Assembly (NCBI GenBank): GCA_947168515.1
Contig: CAMVMF010000006.1
Location: 1-64,000, forward strand
Source: an uncultured Bacteroidales bacterium
GTDB lineage: Bacteria > Bacteroidota > Bacteroidia > Bacteroidales > P3
Length of the DNA stretch: 64,000 nt
Direction: 5' to 3'
The position numbers and the translations under genes are program-made. Below the pieces are notes generated by a model. That model had not been told where the DNA came from, did no database searches, and saw nothing but the letters and a program-made list of their open reading frames with translations. This document shows positions 55,855 to 64,000 of the stretch, in pieces. How positions within the stretch are numbered: position 1 is the stretch's first letter; the number at the start of each line of letters is the position of its first letter.

Positions 55855-57567
55855 ATGAAAAAGTTTTTTACCAATTTGATGTTTCTTGCCTTGATAGGCA
55901 TGGCCATGCCTGCCATGGCACAATCCCCTTCTGTTGCCAAAGATGGTGATACCGTCGAGGCCACCATCGACGCTTCGCAAATCCTCTATTGGGTGGGCGA
56001 AGGCGACAACGAGGTGATTCTGGCTGTCAACTGGGCCGAGACTGCACTGGCTTGGGGCTACCGTTTCAGCGAATCGAGCGTTTCTGTGGCCACCGTCATG
56101 ACCGCCATAGCTGCCGACGACCCTCGTTTGAGTTTCAGTGGCTCGGGCTACCTGGACGACATTCTTTTCTTCGATGCCGCCGCCGGCATGACGGACACCC
56201 TGCGCATCACTCCCGGCAACTACTGGGAGAGCACCCGCAACGGCGTGATGGATGCCGGCATGGGCCAGCAGCTGCAGGACGGCGACTTTGAGAAATGGTC
56301 GGACCCTGCCGCCGGCATTGCTGTCGACAGTTTCTACTACGAAGGCTGGGGCTGGATTTACACCAATGTCTACACCATGCCCATCTTTGCCATCACCGAC
56401 CCCGACACCACCAACATCCCTGATGAGAGTTCCCTTGCCGCTGCCGACATCCGCTTCTGGGTGGGCGAGGGCAGCAACGAGGTGGTGCTGGCCGTCAACT
56501 GGGCCGACACCGCACTGGCCTGGGGCTACCGTTTCGACGAGCCCACGGTCACTGTGGAGAATGTCCTTGCAGCCATTGCCGCTGCCGACCCACGCTTCAG
56601 CTACAGCGGTTCAGGGTTCATTAACGACATCTATTTCTTCGATGCCAAGCGCGGCATGACCGACACCTTGCACATCACCCCCGGCAACTACTGGGGCAGT
56701 TCCCGCAACGGTTTGATGGATGCCGGCATGAGCCAGACACTGGTGGATGGCGACTTTGAGAAATGGGCCGACCCCGCTGCCGGTGCCATTTCGGGCTGCA
56801 GCTACTTTGCCGGCTACGGCTGGTTCTACAACTACGCCTACCCCATGGCTGTCACCCCTGTTGCTGCTCCGCTGCCCGACGAGGCCACTATCGATGCTTC
56901 CGAAATCCTCTATTGGGTGGGCGAAGGTTCCCATCAGGTTGTCATGGCCGTCAACTGGGCCGACACCGCCCTGGCTTGGGGTTACCGTTTTGCTGACGAC
57001 TCCGTCACCGTAGAAACCATGATGAACGCCATTGCCGCCGCCGACCCACGACTGAGCCTACGTGTTTCCGGCTACCTCGACGACATTCTCTACTACGAAG
57101 AAGGCATGGCCGACACCCTGCGCGTTGCCGAGGGCAGCTACTGGTCCAGCACCCGCAATGGCTATGGCGACATGGGCATGGCGCAGTATCTGGTTGACGG
57201 CGACTTTGAGAAGTGGGCCGTTCCCGCCGCCGGCGTTGTTGCCGACAGCGTTTACTATGAAGGTTGGGGCTGGTCCTACATCTACATCTACCCCATGGCC
57301 ATCACGCCTGTCACCGTTCCCGCCCCTGTGGCCATCGACGCTGTTGCCAGCACCGTCGAACTCAACTGCTGGCCCAACCCCGTCGTCGACCGTGTGACGG
57401 TCACCATCAGCCACGAAAGCAGCGCACAGCTCTTCGACCAGGCAGGTCGCTTGGTGGCTGCCTACACCCTCCATCAGGGCGAGAACACCCTCGACCTCTC
57501 CTCCCTCCATACTTCCGTCTACCTCCTCCGCGTGGGCAACACCGTCCAGAAACTCATCAAGCGCTAA
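55855..57567 (+). CDS. secreted protein with three ~125-140 aa repeat domains and T9SS type A sorting-like C-terminus, under cobalamin riboswitch
   Basis: signal peptide MKKFFTNLMFLALIGMAMPAMAQ; three copies of ILYWVGEGxxxVxxAVNWAxTALAWGYRF...DGDFEKWxxPAAG; C-term NCWPNPVVDRVTVTISHESSAQLFDQAGRLV...GNTVQKLIKR. Confidence 0.88.
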   Translation: MKKFFTNLMFLALIGMAMPAMAQSPSVAKDGDTVEATIDASQILYWVGEGDNEVILAVNWAETALAWGYRFSESSVSVATVMTAIAADDPRLSFSGSGYLDDILFFDAAAGMTDTLRITPGNYWESTRNGVMDAGMGQQLQDGDFEKWSDPAAGIAVDSFYYEGWGWIYTNVYTMPIFAITDPDTTNIPDESSLAAADIRFWVGEGSNEVVLAVNWADTALAWGYRFDEPTVTVENVLAAIAAADPRFSYSGSGFINDIYFFDAKRGMTDTLHITPGNYWGSSRNGLMDAGMSQTLVDGDFEKWADPAAGAISGCSYFAGYGWFYNYAYPMAVTPVAAPLPDEATIDASEILYWVGEGSHQVVMAVNWADTALAWGYRFADDSVTVETMMNAIAAADPRLSLRVSGYLDDILYYEEGMADTLRVAEGSYWSSTRNGYGDMGMAQYLVDGDFEKWAVPAAGVVADSVYYEGWGWSYIYIYPMAITPVTVPAPVAIDAVASTVELNCWPNPVVDRVTVTISHESSAQLFDQAGRLVAAYTLHQGENTLDLSSLHTSVYLLRVGNTVQKLIKR

Positions 57568-57604
57568 CTGCCGCAGACATAGAAATCTGCACAGCATAGA
57601 ACAG

Positions 57605-57643
57605 AAAAGCGGAACCGCGCCTATTGCGGTTCCGCTTTTTTTT
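57605..57643 (+). terminator. Rho-independent terminator
   Basis: AAAAGCGGAACCGC-gcctatt-GCGGTTCCGCTTTTTTTTT. Confidence 0.93.
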
Positions 57644-57661
57644 CATTCAGCGATAATTGTG

Positions 57662-58453
57662 TCAGTTCTTAGGGCAAAATGGGCACTTCTTGCCGATGCA
57701 TTGATTGTTGATTTGACTGCGTGAACAAGTCACTTGAGGTTTTTCCATTTCCACCCCCAAGTGCTCTTTGACAAAGTCCACGGCCGCCAGCACCGACAGA
57801 TACGAATCTCGCTTACAGCAGCGGGGGCCACCATTCAGTGCCACCTGTTCTAGGGCCTTTGCGGTCAGCAGATTGCACAGCTGCCAAGTGTCGGTAGAGA
57901 GAGGTGTATTGCGTGTGGCTACCGACAGGAAAATGCCTGTGCTGATGGCTGCCCCGCAAGCACCCATATAGCCACAAGCCCCACCAGGCACCTGCTGACC
58001 ACGGCTCATCACCTCAGGCAAAGCCGCGGCAAGGTCCAAACGAAGACTGTCGTCAGGCAGGGCATTGTTGTAGGCCGTCAGCAGCGCAGCACCCACCAGC
58101 ACATGATGCTCTGGGCCATGCATGTGGCAGAATGGCTGGGACATCATCTTCTCCAATATGGCTATGGGGTCCTTAGAAGTCTCGTCCAGACACATAGCCA
58201 GAATGGAGTCCATGCCCTTGGTGTGACAGCTGCTGCAGACATAGTGGCCGTCCACACAGCGTGTTTTGCTCATTTCTTGTTTGTGGCATAGGACACACTC
58301 CATCAGCGTGTCCTGCTGCAAATACTCTAGCGGTTTTCCGCAAATAAGGCATTCTTCGTTGGCCATAGTGGTAGTTTTAGCATTGTCGCTCTTGCTGCCA
58401 CAAGCCGTCAAAAGCATTGCCACAGCAATAAAAACGATAGTTTTTACTCTCAT
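57662..58453 (-). CDS. Cys-rich lipoprotein, DUF5714-like domain
   Basis: MRVKTIVFIAVAMLLTACGSK lipobox; CLICGKPLEYL, CVLCHKQEMSKTRCVDGHYVCSSCHTKG, GGACGYMGACGAAISTGIFLS; start corrected from 58879 to 58453. Confidence 0.7.
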   Translation of the reverse strand: MRVKTIVFIAVAMLLTACGSKSDNAKTTTMANEECLICGKPLEYLQQDTLMECVLCHKQEMSKTRCVDGHYVCSSCHTKGMDSILAMCLDETSKDPIAILEKMMSQPFCHMHGPEHHVLVGAALLTAYNNALPDDSLRLDLAAALPEVMSRGQQVPGGACGYMGACGAAISTGIFLSVATRNTPLSTDTWQLCNLLTAKALEQVALNGGPRCCKRDSYLSVLAAVDFVKEHLGVEMEKPQVTCSRSQINNQCIGKKCPFCPKN

Positions 58454-58515
58454 TTGTAATGTCACATTTTGGCCGCAAAGATACGCTTTTTCTTCGAAAT
58501 GGCAGTTTTTCCCCC

Positions 58516-59166
58516 TCAGAATCGCCATCCGGCGCCCAGGGTCACCCGGTGCGGCCTCACCCACATGTTGTCGCCGTGGTCGAAAGCAAGCAAGTCGGAT
58601 AGGCTGAGGCGGTAGGCCACGTCGACAAAGAGTCCGCAGGGCAGTTCGTATCCCACCGTGGCCCCCAGGCCTGAATGGCTGTCGGTCATGGCCATGGTTT
58701 CTGCACCGGTGGAGGGGTCTATGTCGATGACGTGGTGATAGGGGTTGAAACTGCCTGCGGCACCCGTGTAGCTGCCGTCGATGATGAACTGGGTGTAAGG
58801 GCCAAAGCCCACATATCCCCAGCCGCGAGTGCTGTTGCCGAAGCGCACGGTGGCAAAGATGGGTATCTCTATGCCCCATGAGCTGAGCGAGTGCTGCACG
58901 CCGTCCCCGGTCAAAAGGCTGCGCTCAAAAGTGTAGTTGAGACCAAAACGGATAGCAAAGTGCTTTCCGATGTTATAATCCATGAAGAAAGTACCCTCGC
59001 CACCTAGGGCCGGGGCAGAGGTGAGACTGAGGGGCAGCCCATTCAGCAACGGCTGCGAAAGGTTGGCACCGAGCCTAAAACCATAGTTGACCACCCGGTT
59101 GGTATCTGCGGCATGGCCTGCAAAAGTCATCAAGCCAAGAATTGCTATTAAAACTAAGCGTTTCAT
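58516..59166 (-). CDS. outer membrane beta-barrel (PorT-like) protein
   Basis: signal peptide MKRLVLIAILGLMTFAGHA; YGFRLGANLSQPLL, alternating amphipathic strands, C-term VTLGAGWRF. Confidence 0.75.
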   Translation of the reverse strand: MKRLVLIAILGLMTFAGHAADTNRVVNYGFRLGANLSQPLLNGLPLSLTSAPALGGEGTFFMDYNIGKHFAIRFGLNYTFERSLLTGDGVQHSLSSWGIEIPIFATVRFGNSTRGWGYVGFGPYTQFIIDGSYTGAAGSFNPYHHVIDIDPSTGAETMAMTDSHSGLGATVGYELPCGLFVDVAYRLSLSDLLAFDHGDNMWVRPHRVTLGAGWRF

Positions 59167-59177
59167 ATTTCTCATTT

Positions 59178-60344
59178 TTAAATTGATAATCTAAATCCTA
59201 TTCTTATTCCGCTCAGGTTGCTGGCAGGCAAACCGTCGGTGTAGGTGAGCCTACGCACATAGTCTATGCGGATGCACCGTAATATGTTTTCCAGTCCGAA
59301 ACTGACTTCGCAGTAGGGTGTGGTGCCAAAAGGTTCACAGCCGTCGGGCAAGGCATATAGTCCGGCATGCCCGAAGCGCGGATTGTTCTTCGGCGACAGC
59401 GAGCCATAGATGCCGCTGAACGAAACCACCTCGCGCAGCCGCAGTTTCTTCACCAAGGGGATGCGGTTCAGAATCCAGCCTTTGAGATAATAGGTGGCAT
59501 GGAGGGCCAACCACTGGTCGGCAACAAACTCCATGGGACGCATCAGGGTGAAACTGTTGGGCGACAGGTAGAGCGAGAAATTGCTCTGCGGGGTGAAAAG
59601 GCCTGGCAAAGGCACGCGGTTCCACACCACGCCGGTGTGGATGCGCGTGTCGATATGACCGAAGGAAGAGAGCCAGAATCGCTTCTCCCCAATGATGTCG
59701 GTGCGCTGGTAAGGGAAGCTGGCATCTATCAGTCCGACCGTATGGCGCAGCCGGAAAACAGGCGCGTCCTTGCTCAGATTGAAAGGCGATTCGCTGCCCA
59801 TGCGGTTGTTGTAGAGGGGTTCGCCCGGCGCGTAGCGCAGCTGCAGACCCGCCTGCCACTGCGAAAACTGCTCCACCTTACGCAAGGTGCCGTCGGCAAC
59901 AATGCGCTGGTAGTTCAAAGACCCTGCAGGCTCATTGTCGGAATACTCCACCCAGGCATCCAAGCTCAGCCGGTTTTCCCACTCATGCTCGTAGCGCAGG
60001 TTGGTGCGACGCACATACTGCATGGCGGTGGGTTCCAGTGTGGGCCAGCGCGACATCAGTATATTGTCACGGTCCAGCAGGTCGGTGGACTGGCCTGGGT
60101 TCTCCAGGTCGTACATGGTCCGAAAATAGAGAGCGTGACGCAGCGACTCGTAGGGATGGTACTCCTTGGGGCGGAAACTATAGATGGCCGTGGCACTGTA
60201 TTTCACACGCAGGTCTTTGGTGCCAAAGGCCATATACCCATTCATGAACCAATGGTTGCTAAGGTTGGCGGTGGTCATGCCGCCCACACGCAAACGCAGT
60301 CCTTCTTGCGGGTTGAGACTTATGAAATTATATATGGGGCCCAA
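59178..60344 (-). pseudogene. DUF5686-like outer-membrane protein, C-terminal half only (5'-truncated)
   Basis: starts mid-domain at GPIYNFISLNPQEGLRLRVGGMTTANLSNHWF; stop codon 9 nt upstream in frame; C-term IRIDYVRRLTYTDGLPASNLSGIRIGFRLSI. Confidence 0.65.
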
Positions 60345-60428
60345 GTCGAATTAAATACTGATATATCAGCATTGCTTGATGGATGTGACCTCTATCCCGA
60401 CCGAATCCTGTTGGCCAATGGCAGCCAA

Positions 60429-61214
60429 ATGCAGGCCCTACGTCCCACATTAGAATCGCTTCAGACACAGGTATTCCGTCCCAATTGCGCTATCGTGGTC
60501 ATGTGCTCTCGGGGCAGTCTGGAACTCCAAATCAATTTTCAGCAATTTCGATGTACAACCGGTCATTTCATCATTATCATCCCCCAGCAAATTGTACAGT
60601 TCACAAGCATCAGTCCCGATTTCGACGGCCTCGCCATGGCCTTTGCCAACTCATTCCTCCAGACACTCAACATAGGGTCCATCCTGCAGCCCAGCCTCTC
60701 AGTCCGCCAAAGCCCCTTGGTAGAGGCCATCCCAGGGGTGGAGGAAGCTTTCACCAATCTATTTGGCATGATACGGGGCCTGCTTTTTGCTCCAAACCAC
60801 CCACATCGCGACCATGTCATGCGCCTTTTGGTAGAGGCGTACTTTTTCGGCATGTACCATTACCTGCAGAACGCCCCAATTCGGCTTAACACCGCTGAGT
60901 TTCACACCGATTCATTCCTTCGTCTTGCCCAGCAGCAAGCCCGCCAGCATCACGAAATAGACTACTATGCCTCTCAGCTTGGGCTAAGCAAGAAACGCCT
61001 TGCCGCCTGTGTCAGGAAGGTAACCGGCCGCACAGTATCGGACTGGATAGACAGCCATATACTGCTGGAAGCCAAGTGGCAACTTAAATCGACCCAGAAA
61101 TCCGTCAAGCAAATAGCCGCTGAACTGTATTTTTCAAGTCCGTCCAGTTTTGGAGCATGGTTCAAACACCACACCGACACCACCCCTGCCCTTTTTCGCC
61201 AACTGGGGCAGTAA
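60429..61214 (+). CDS. AraC family transcriptional regulator (start uncertain, possibly 5'-truncated)
   Basis: C-terminal HTH IDYYASQLGLSKKRLAACVRKVTGRTVSDWIDSHILLEAKWQLKSTQKSVKQIAAELYFSSPSSFGAWFKHHTDTTPALFRQLGQ. Confidence 0.85.
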   Translation: MQALRPTLESLQTQVFRPNCAIVVMCSRGSLELQINFQQFRCTTGHFIIIIPQQIVQFTSISPDFDGLAMAFANSFLQTLNIGSILQPSLSVRQSPLVEAIPGVEEAFTNLFGMIRGLLFAPNHPHRDHVMRLLVEAYFFGMYHYLQNAPIRLNTAEFHTDSFLRLAQQQARQHHEIDYYASQLGLSKKRLAACVRKVTGRTVSDWIDSHILLEAKWQLKSTQKSVKQIAAELYFSSPSSFGAWFKHHTDTTPALFRQLGQ

Positions 61215-61724
61215 CAGCCATACCGCAGAGAGTCCCGCAGGGAGCAGCACCCCGTTTGGCAATGCTTGGGGCCTCCCGCCCCCATCATCAAATTTTATCA
61301 TTTATCTGGCTGATTTGCATAATACGATGCCTACGGTCATGCCTGTTTTTGCTTTCTCGTGATAACATGTGCGTTCGCTACAAGTGTATGTGTAATAACT
61401 GGCAGTTGCTATTGGATTTTACGGCTTATCAATCCAGGTCTGTTGTGCCATTCTTGCTCAAAAACAATATTTTACAGCTTTCTAAGGTTTAAAAACCAAT
61501 GCCGACCCATGTTTTTTCAAACTTCCACCCCCGTTTTACTACGCTTTGGACATATCGAATCTGAGCAAAAAGAAAAAAAATACCATAGGCAAAGAATCTA
61601 ATAAACAAATGATAGTCAACTACTAGCAAACCCACTTCAAATTTTTTTTGTAGATCTGGTACATTTTTTTTATTCCAATTCGGAAAAAGTGTGTAACTTT
61701 GCAGCGCAAAGCACTTTTAAAACT

Positions 61725-62369
61725 ATGGATAACAAAGACGCTCTCAATACGCTCAAAGAAATCAAGGACCTCATGGCCCGTTCTTCACGATTTCAGACCA
61801 TCAGCGGATGGTCCATTGTCATCATTGGCATCTATGCCAGTATAGTTTCGTTGGGAGCCTGGCTGCTGCTTGGCAACCACGAGCCCTACACGTGGCTTCC
61901 CGCCTTCGCACAGGACTTTGCCATCAACACCCCATCACGCACCATTCTGGCCCTCGTCATAGCAGCAGTTCTGGTGGTAGTGTCGTTCCTTACCGTCTGC
62001 CTAGGCTCCTACCTCAAGACCAAACGGGTCAACCAAACTTTTGCCTTCGACCAGACAGTGCGCCGCAGCCTCATCAATTTCTTTGTACCCGCCATCGCCG
62101 GAGCCCTGTTCTGCGTGGCCATGCTGGTTCAAGGGCACTACGGCCTCACATCCTCCATCATGCTACTCTTCTACGGCCTGGCCCTGATCAACTGCAGCCA
62201 CTACACCAGCTCCTCCATTGCCCTGCTGGGTTATGGGCAGCTTCTGTTGGGCATAGTGGACTGCTTCGTCATCGACCATGCTATACTGTTCTGGTTTCTA
62301 GGGTTCGGCCTGTTACACATCATCTATGGTGCCACGACGGAAATAAGAAAAGTAAAAGGTAAAAACTAA
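61725..62369 (+). CDS. hypothetical multi-TM membrane protein
   Basis: MDNKDALNTLKEIKDLMARSSRF with several TM helices; -7 TAACTTTG at 61694; C-terminal KVKGKN encoded by repeat B. Confidence 0.7.
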   Translation: MDNKDALNTLKEIKDLMARSSRFQTISGWSIVIIGIYASIVSLGAWLLLGNHEPYTWLPAFAQDFAINTPSRTILALVIAAVLVVVSFLTVCLGSYLKTKRVNQTFAFDQTVRRSLINFFVPAIAGALFCVAMLVQGHYGLTSSIMLLFYGLALINCSHYTSSSIALLGYGQLLLGIVDCFVIDHAILFWFLGFGLLHIIYGATTEIRKVKGKN

Positions 62370-62549
62370 AAACTAAAAGGGTGGGCGGTGAGAATTGAGA
62401 TTTGAGATTTGAGATTTGAGATTTGAGAATTGAGAATTGGGAATTGAGATTTGAGATTTGAGATTTGAGATTTGAGATTTGAGAATTGGGAATTGAGATT
62501 TGAGATTTGAGATTTGAGATTTGAGATTTGAGAATTGGGAATTGAGATC
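62353..62549. repeat. intergenic composite repeat: family B core then GAGATTTGAGATTT/GAGAATTGGGAATT array
   Basis: GTAAAAGGTAAAAACTAAAAACTAAAAGGGTGG followed by about 150 bp of TTTGAGA/ATTGAGA units. Confidence 0.9.
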
Positions 62550-62661
62550 GGAGTAATGGCCCACCACTAATAACTAAAATAATAGAATCAGTCACTATCA
62601 GTCACGCAAAGGCACAACGCGCCACTAGCCCTTCACTTATAAAAAAAAGAAATAAAACAAC

Positions 62662-62970
62662 ATGAACCCCCTCGACAATCTCAACAAAGCTTTTGAAAGC
62701 AAGGCCCGCCTCGGCATCATGTCGGTACTGATGGTCAATGAGTCCGTCGACTTCACCTCGCTCAAGTCTTTGCTGAACCTTACCGACGGAAACCTCGCCA
62801 GCCACACTCACACACTAGAAGAAATGGGCTACATCCAGTGCGAGAAACGCTTCATCGGACGCAAACCCAACACCACCTTCCAAATCACCCAGGCCGGCAG
62901 CCAAGCATTCAAAGCCCATCTGGAGGCCCTCGAAGCCCTGATCCAAGGGGCCACCGCCGCAAAGAAGTGA
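62662..62970 (+). CDS. winged-helix transcriptional regulator (MarR/ArsR-like)
   Basis: SKARLGIMSVLMVNESVDFTSLKSLLNLTDGNLASHTHTLEEMGYIQCEKRFIGRKPNTTFQITQAG. Confidence 0.88.
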   Translation: MNPLDNLNKAFESKARLGIMSVLMVNESVDFTSLKSLLNLTDGNLASHTHTLEEMGYIQCEKRFIGRKPNTTFQITQAGSQAFKAHLEALEALIQGATAAKK

Positions 62971-63142
62971 CGCGTTTTTTTTGGCCCTTTTACTTTGCGG
63001 CGCAAAGTAAAAAGAGAGGCAATCTGTTGAAGGGATAGATTAAATAGAGTTGTATAGATTCAATAGAACATATAAGAGTCGCTACAACATTTTTGATAAT
63101 AAAAATACATGATAGAAGTTAAAAATTAAACACTTATTTTTT

Positions 63143-64000
63143 ATGGAAAACACCGCAAACACCACCCAACTCAGAGACTCCGGTCTCAACAAGAACGGCA
63201 AACTGGCTGTCAAGCTCATCATCATTTTCGTTCTCAGCCTTCTGCTTATGATTCCCCAAGTATTCATCCAAAACATTGTTGACGAACGGGTCGAAACCGA
63301 AAGTACGGCCTCCTATGAAATATCCGAGCAATGGGGCTCCTCGTGCCGACTGATAGGCCCCGTGCTTTTTATCCCAGGCAACAAAGTAGAGCACAACGTC
63401 TACATCCTTCCCGAAGAATACAAAGCCAGCGGCAACATCGAAACCAGAACACTGAAACGCGGCATCTACGATTTCTCGGTCTACGAAGCCCCTATGCAAC
63501 TTTCGGGAACCTTTACCCTTCCTAAAGAGCTTACCGCCGAGCAGCTCAACCGCATCAAGGCTGGACATGCGCGGTTACTATTCAGCGTCAGCGACTTCCG
63601 TTCTTTCACCGACAACCCTATCCTTACTTATGAAGGCGCTACCATCGAACTCTCCTCCGAGGGCTACAAGCTAGGGGGCGACAATGCAATTTCCGCTCTC
63701 GTTCCTATCCAGACCATACTCAATGGCGGCAGAATCAACTTCTCACTCTCTGTCCCCCTCAAAGGGTCTAACGACCTCAGCATCGTGCCCGTGGGCCGCA
63801 CAACCACAGTGTTCCTCAGCTCCGACTGCCCCACCCCCAGCTTCGGCGGACGCTATCTGCCGGCCAACCGAGAGGTTAGCGACCAGGGCTTCACGGCAGA
63901 CTGGAAAGTCCTGGGGCTCAACCGCGACTTCCCGCAAGTCCTCAGCCGCTACGATGCCCTCAACAATCCAGGCACCATCGACGTTAACTTGCGCGTACCC
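63143..64000 (+). CDS. creD: cell envelope integrity protein CreD family (partial, runs off window)
   Basis: open frame from ATG 63143 to window end: MENTANTTQLRDSGLNKNGKLAVKLIIIFVLSLLLMIPQVFIQNIVDER...; absent from the ORF track because no stop in the window. Confidence 0.8.
   Translation, partial: MENTANTTQLRDSGLNKNGKLAVKLIIIFVLSLLLMIPQVFIQNIVDERVETESTASYEISEQWGSSCRLIGPVLFIPGNKVEHNVYILPEEYKASGNIETRTLKRGIYDFSVYEAPMQLSGTFTLPKELTAEQLNRIKAGHARLLFSVSDFRSFTDNPILTYEGATIELSSEGYKLGGDNAISALVPIQTILNGGRINFSLSVPLKGSNDLSIVPVGRTTTVFLSSDCPTPSFGGRYLPANREVSDQGFTADWKVLGLNRDFPQVLSRYDALNNPGTIDVNLRVP

Noticed and set aside
58454-58879. N-terminal extension of the 405-aa minus ORF
   Set aside because: Out-of-frame reading of the barrel gene 58516-59166; a lipobox start at 58453 is better.
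59367-60428. N-terminal part of the 615-aa plus ORF
   Set aside because: Antisense to the DUF5686-like frame; only the AraC part after about 60355 looks like real protein.
62396-62549. Possible CRISPR array
   Set aside because: Simple 7-bp-scale GAGATTT/GAGAATT repeats with no unique spacers of constant length and no cas genes.

Overview
This 64 kb window looks like a chromosomal segment from a Bacteroidales/Bacteroidota bacterium. The support is TAnnTTTG-type -7 promoters, T9SS sorting/CHU_C-like C-termini, GSCFA, BatA and DUF5686 proteins, and an EF-G2-like GTPase. Housekeeping genes include ddl, dnaE, ettA-like ABC-F, recJ, nth, aroE, prfA, dgkA, a creD start cut by the window end, and tRNA-Cys. 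They surround a defence/accessory island at about 13.2-27.4 kb. The island contains a Pif1-like helicase, a solitary AbiEi-like antitoxin behind a perfect 20-bp inverted repeat, an ISAs1-family IS next to a truncated gene, a cold-shock/DUF3825-like protein, a DUF1016 nuclease fragment, a probable two-gene Pycsar system (nucleotide cyclase + PycTM-like effector), two AAA ATPases, a WYL regulator and a Fic protein with a heptad-repeat linker. Several unrelated island genes share a near-identical promoter module. Other notable features are a three-gene Panacea (DUF4065) TA-like operon, an EF-G2-like protein lacking the canonical catalytic His, a cobalamin riboswitch upstream of a triplicated-domain secreted protein, a family of composite intergenic repeats abutting stop codons, and a junction where two divergent genes both appear 5'-truncated. 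All family calls come from reading motifs by eye; no database search was run.
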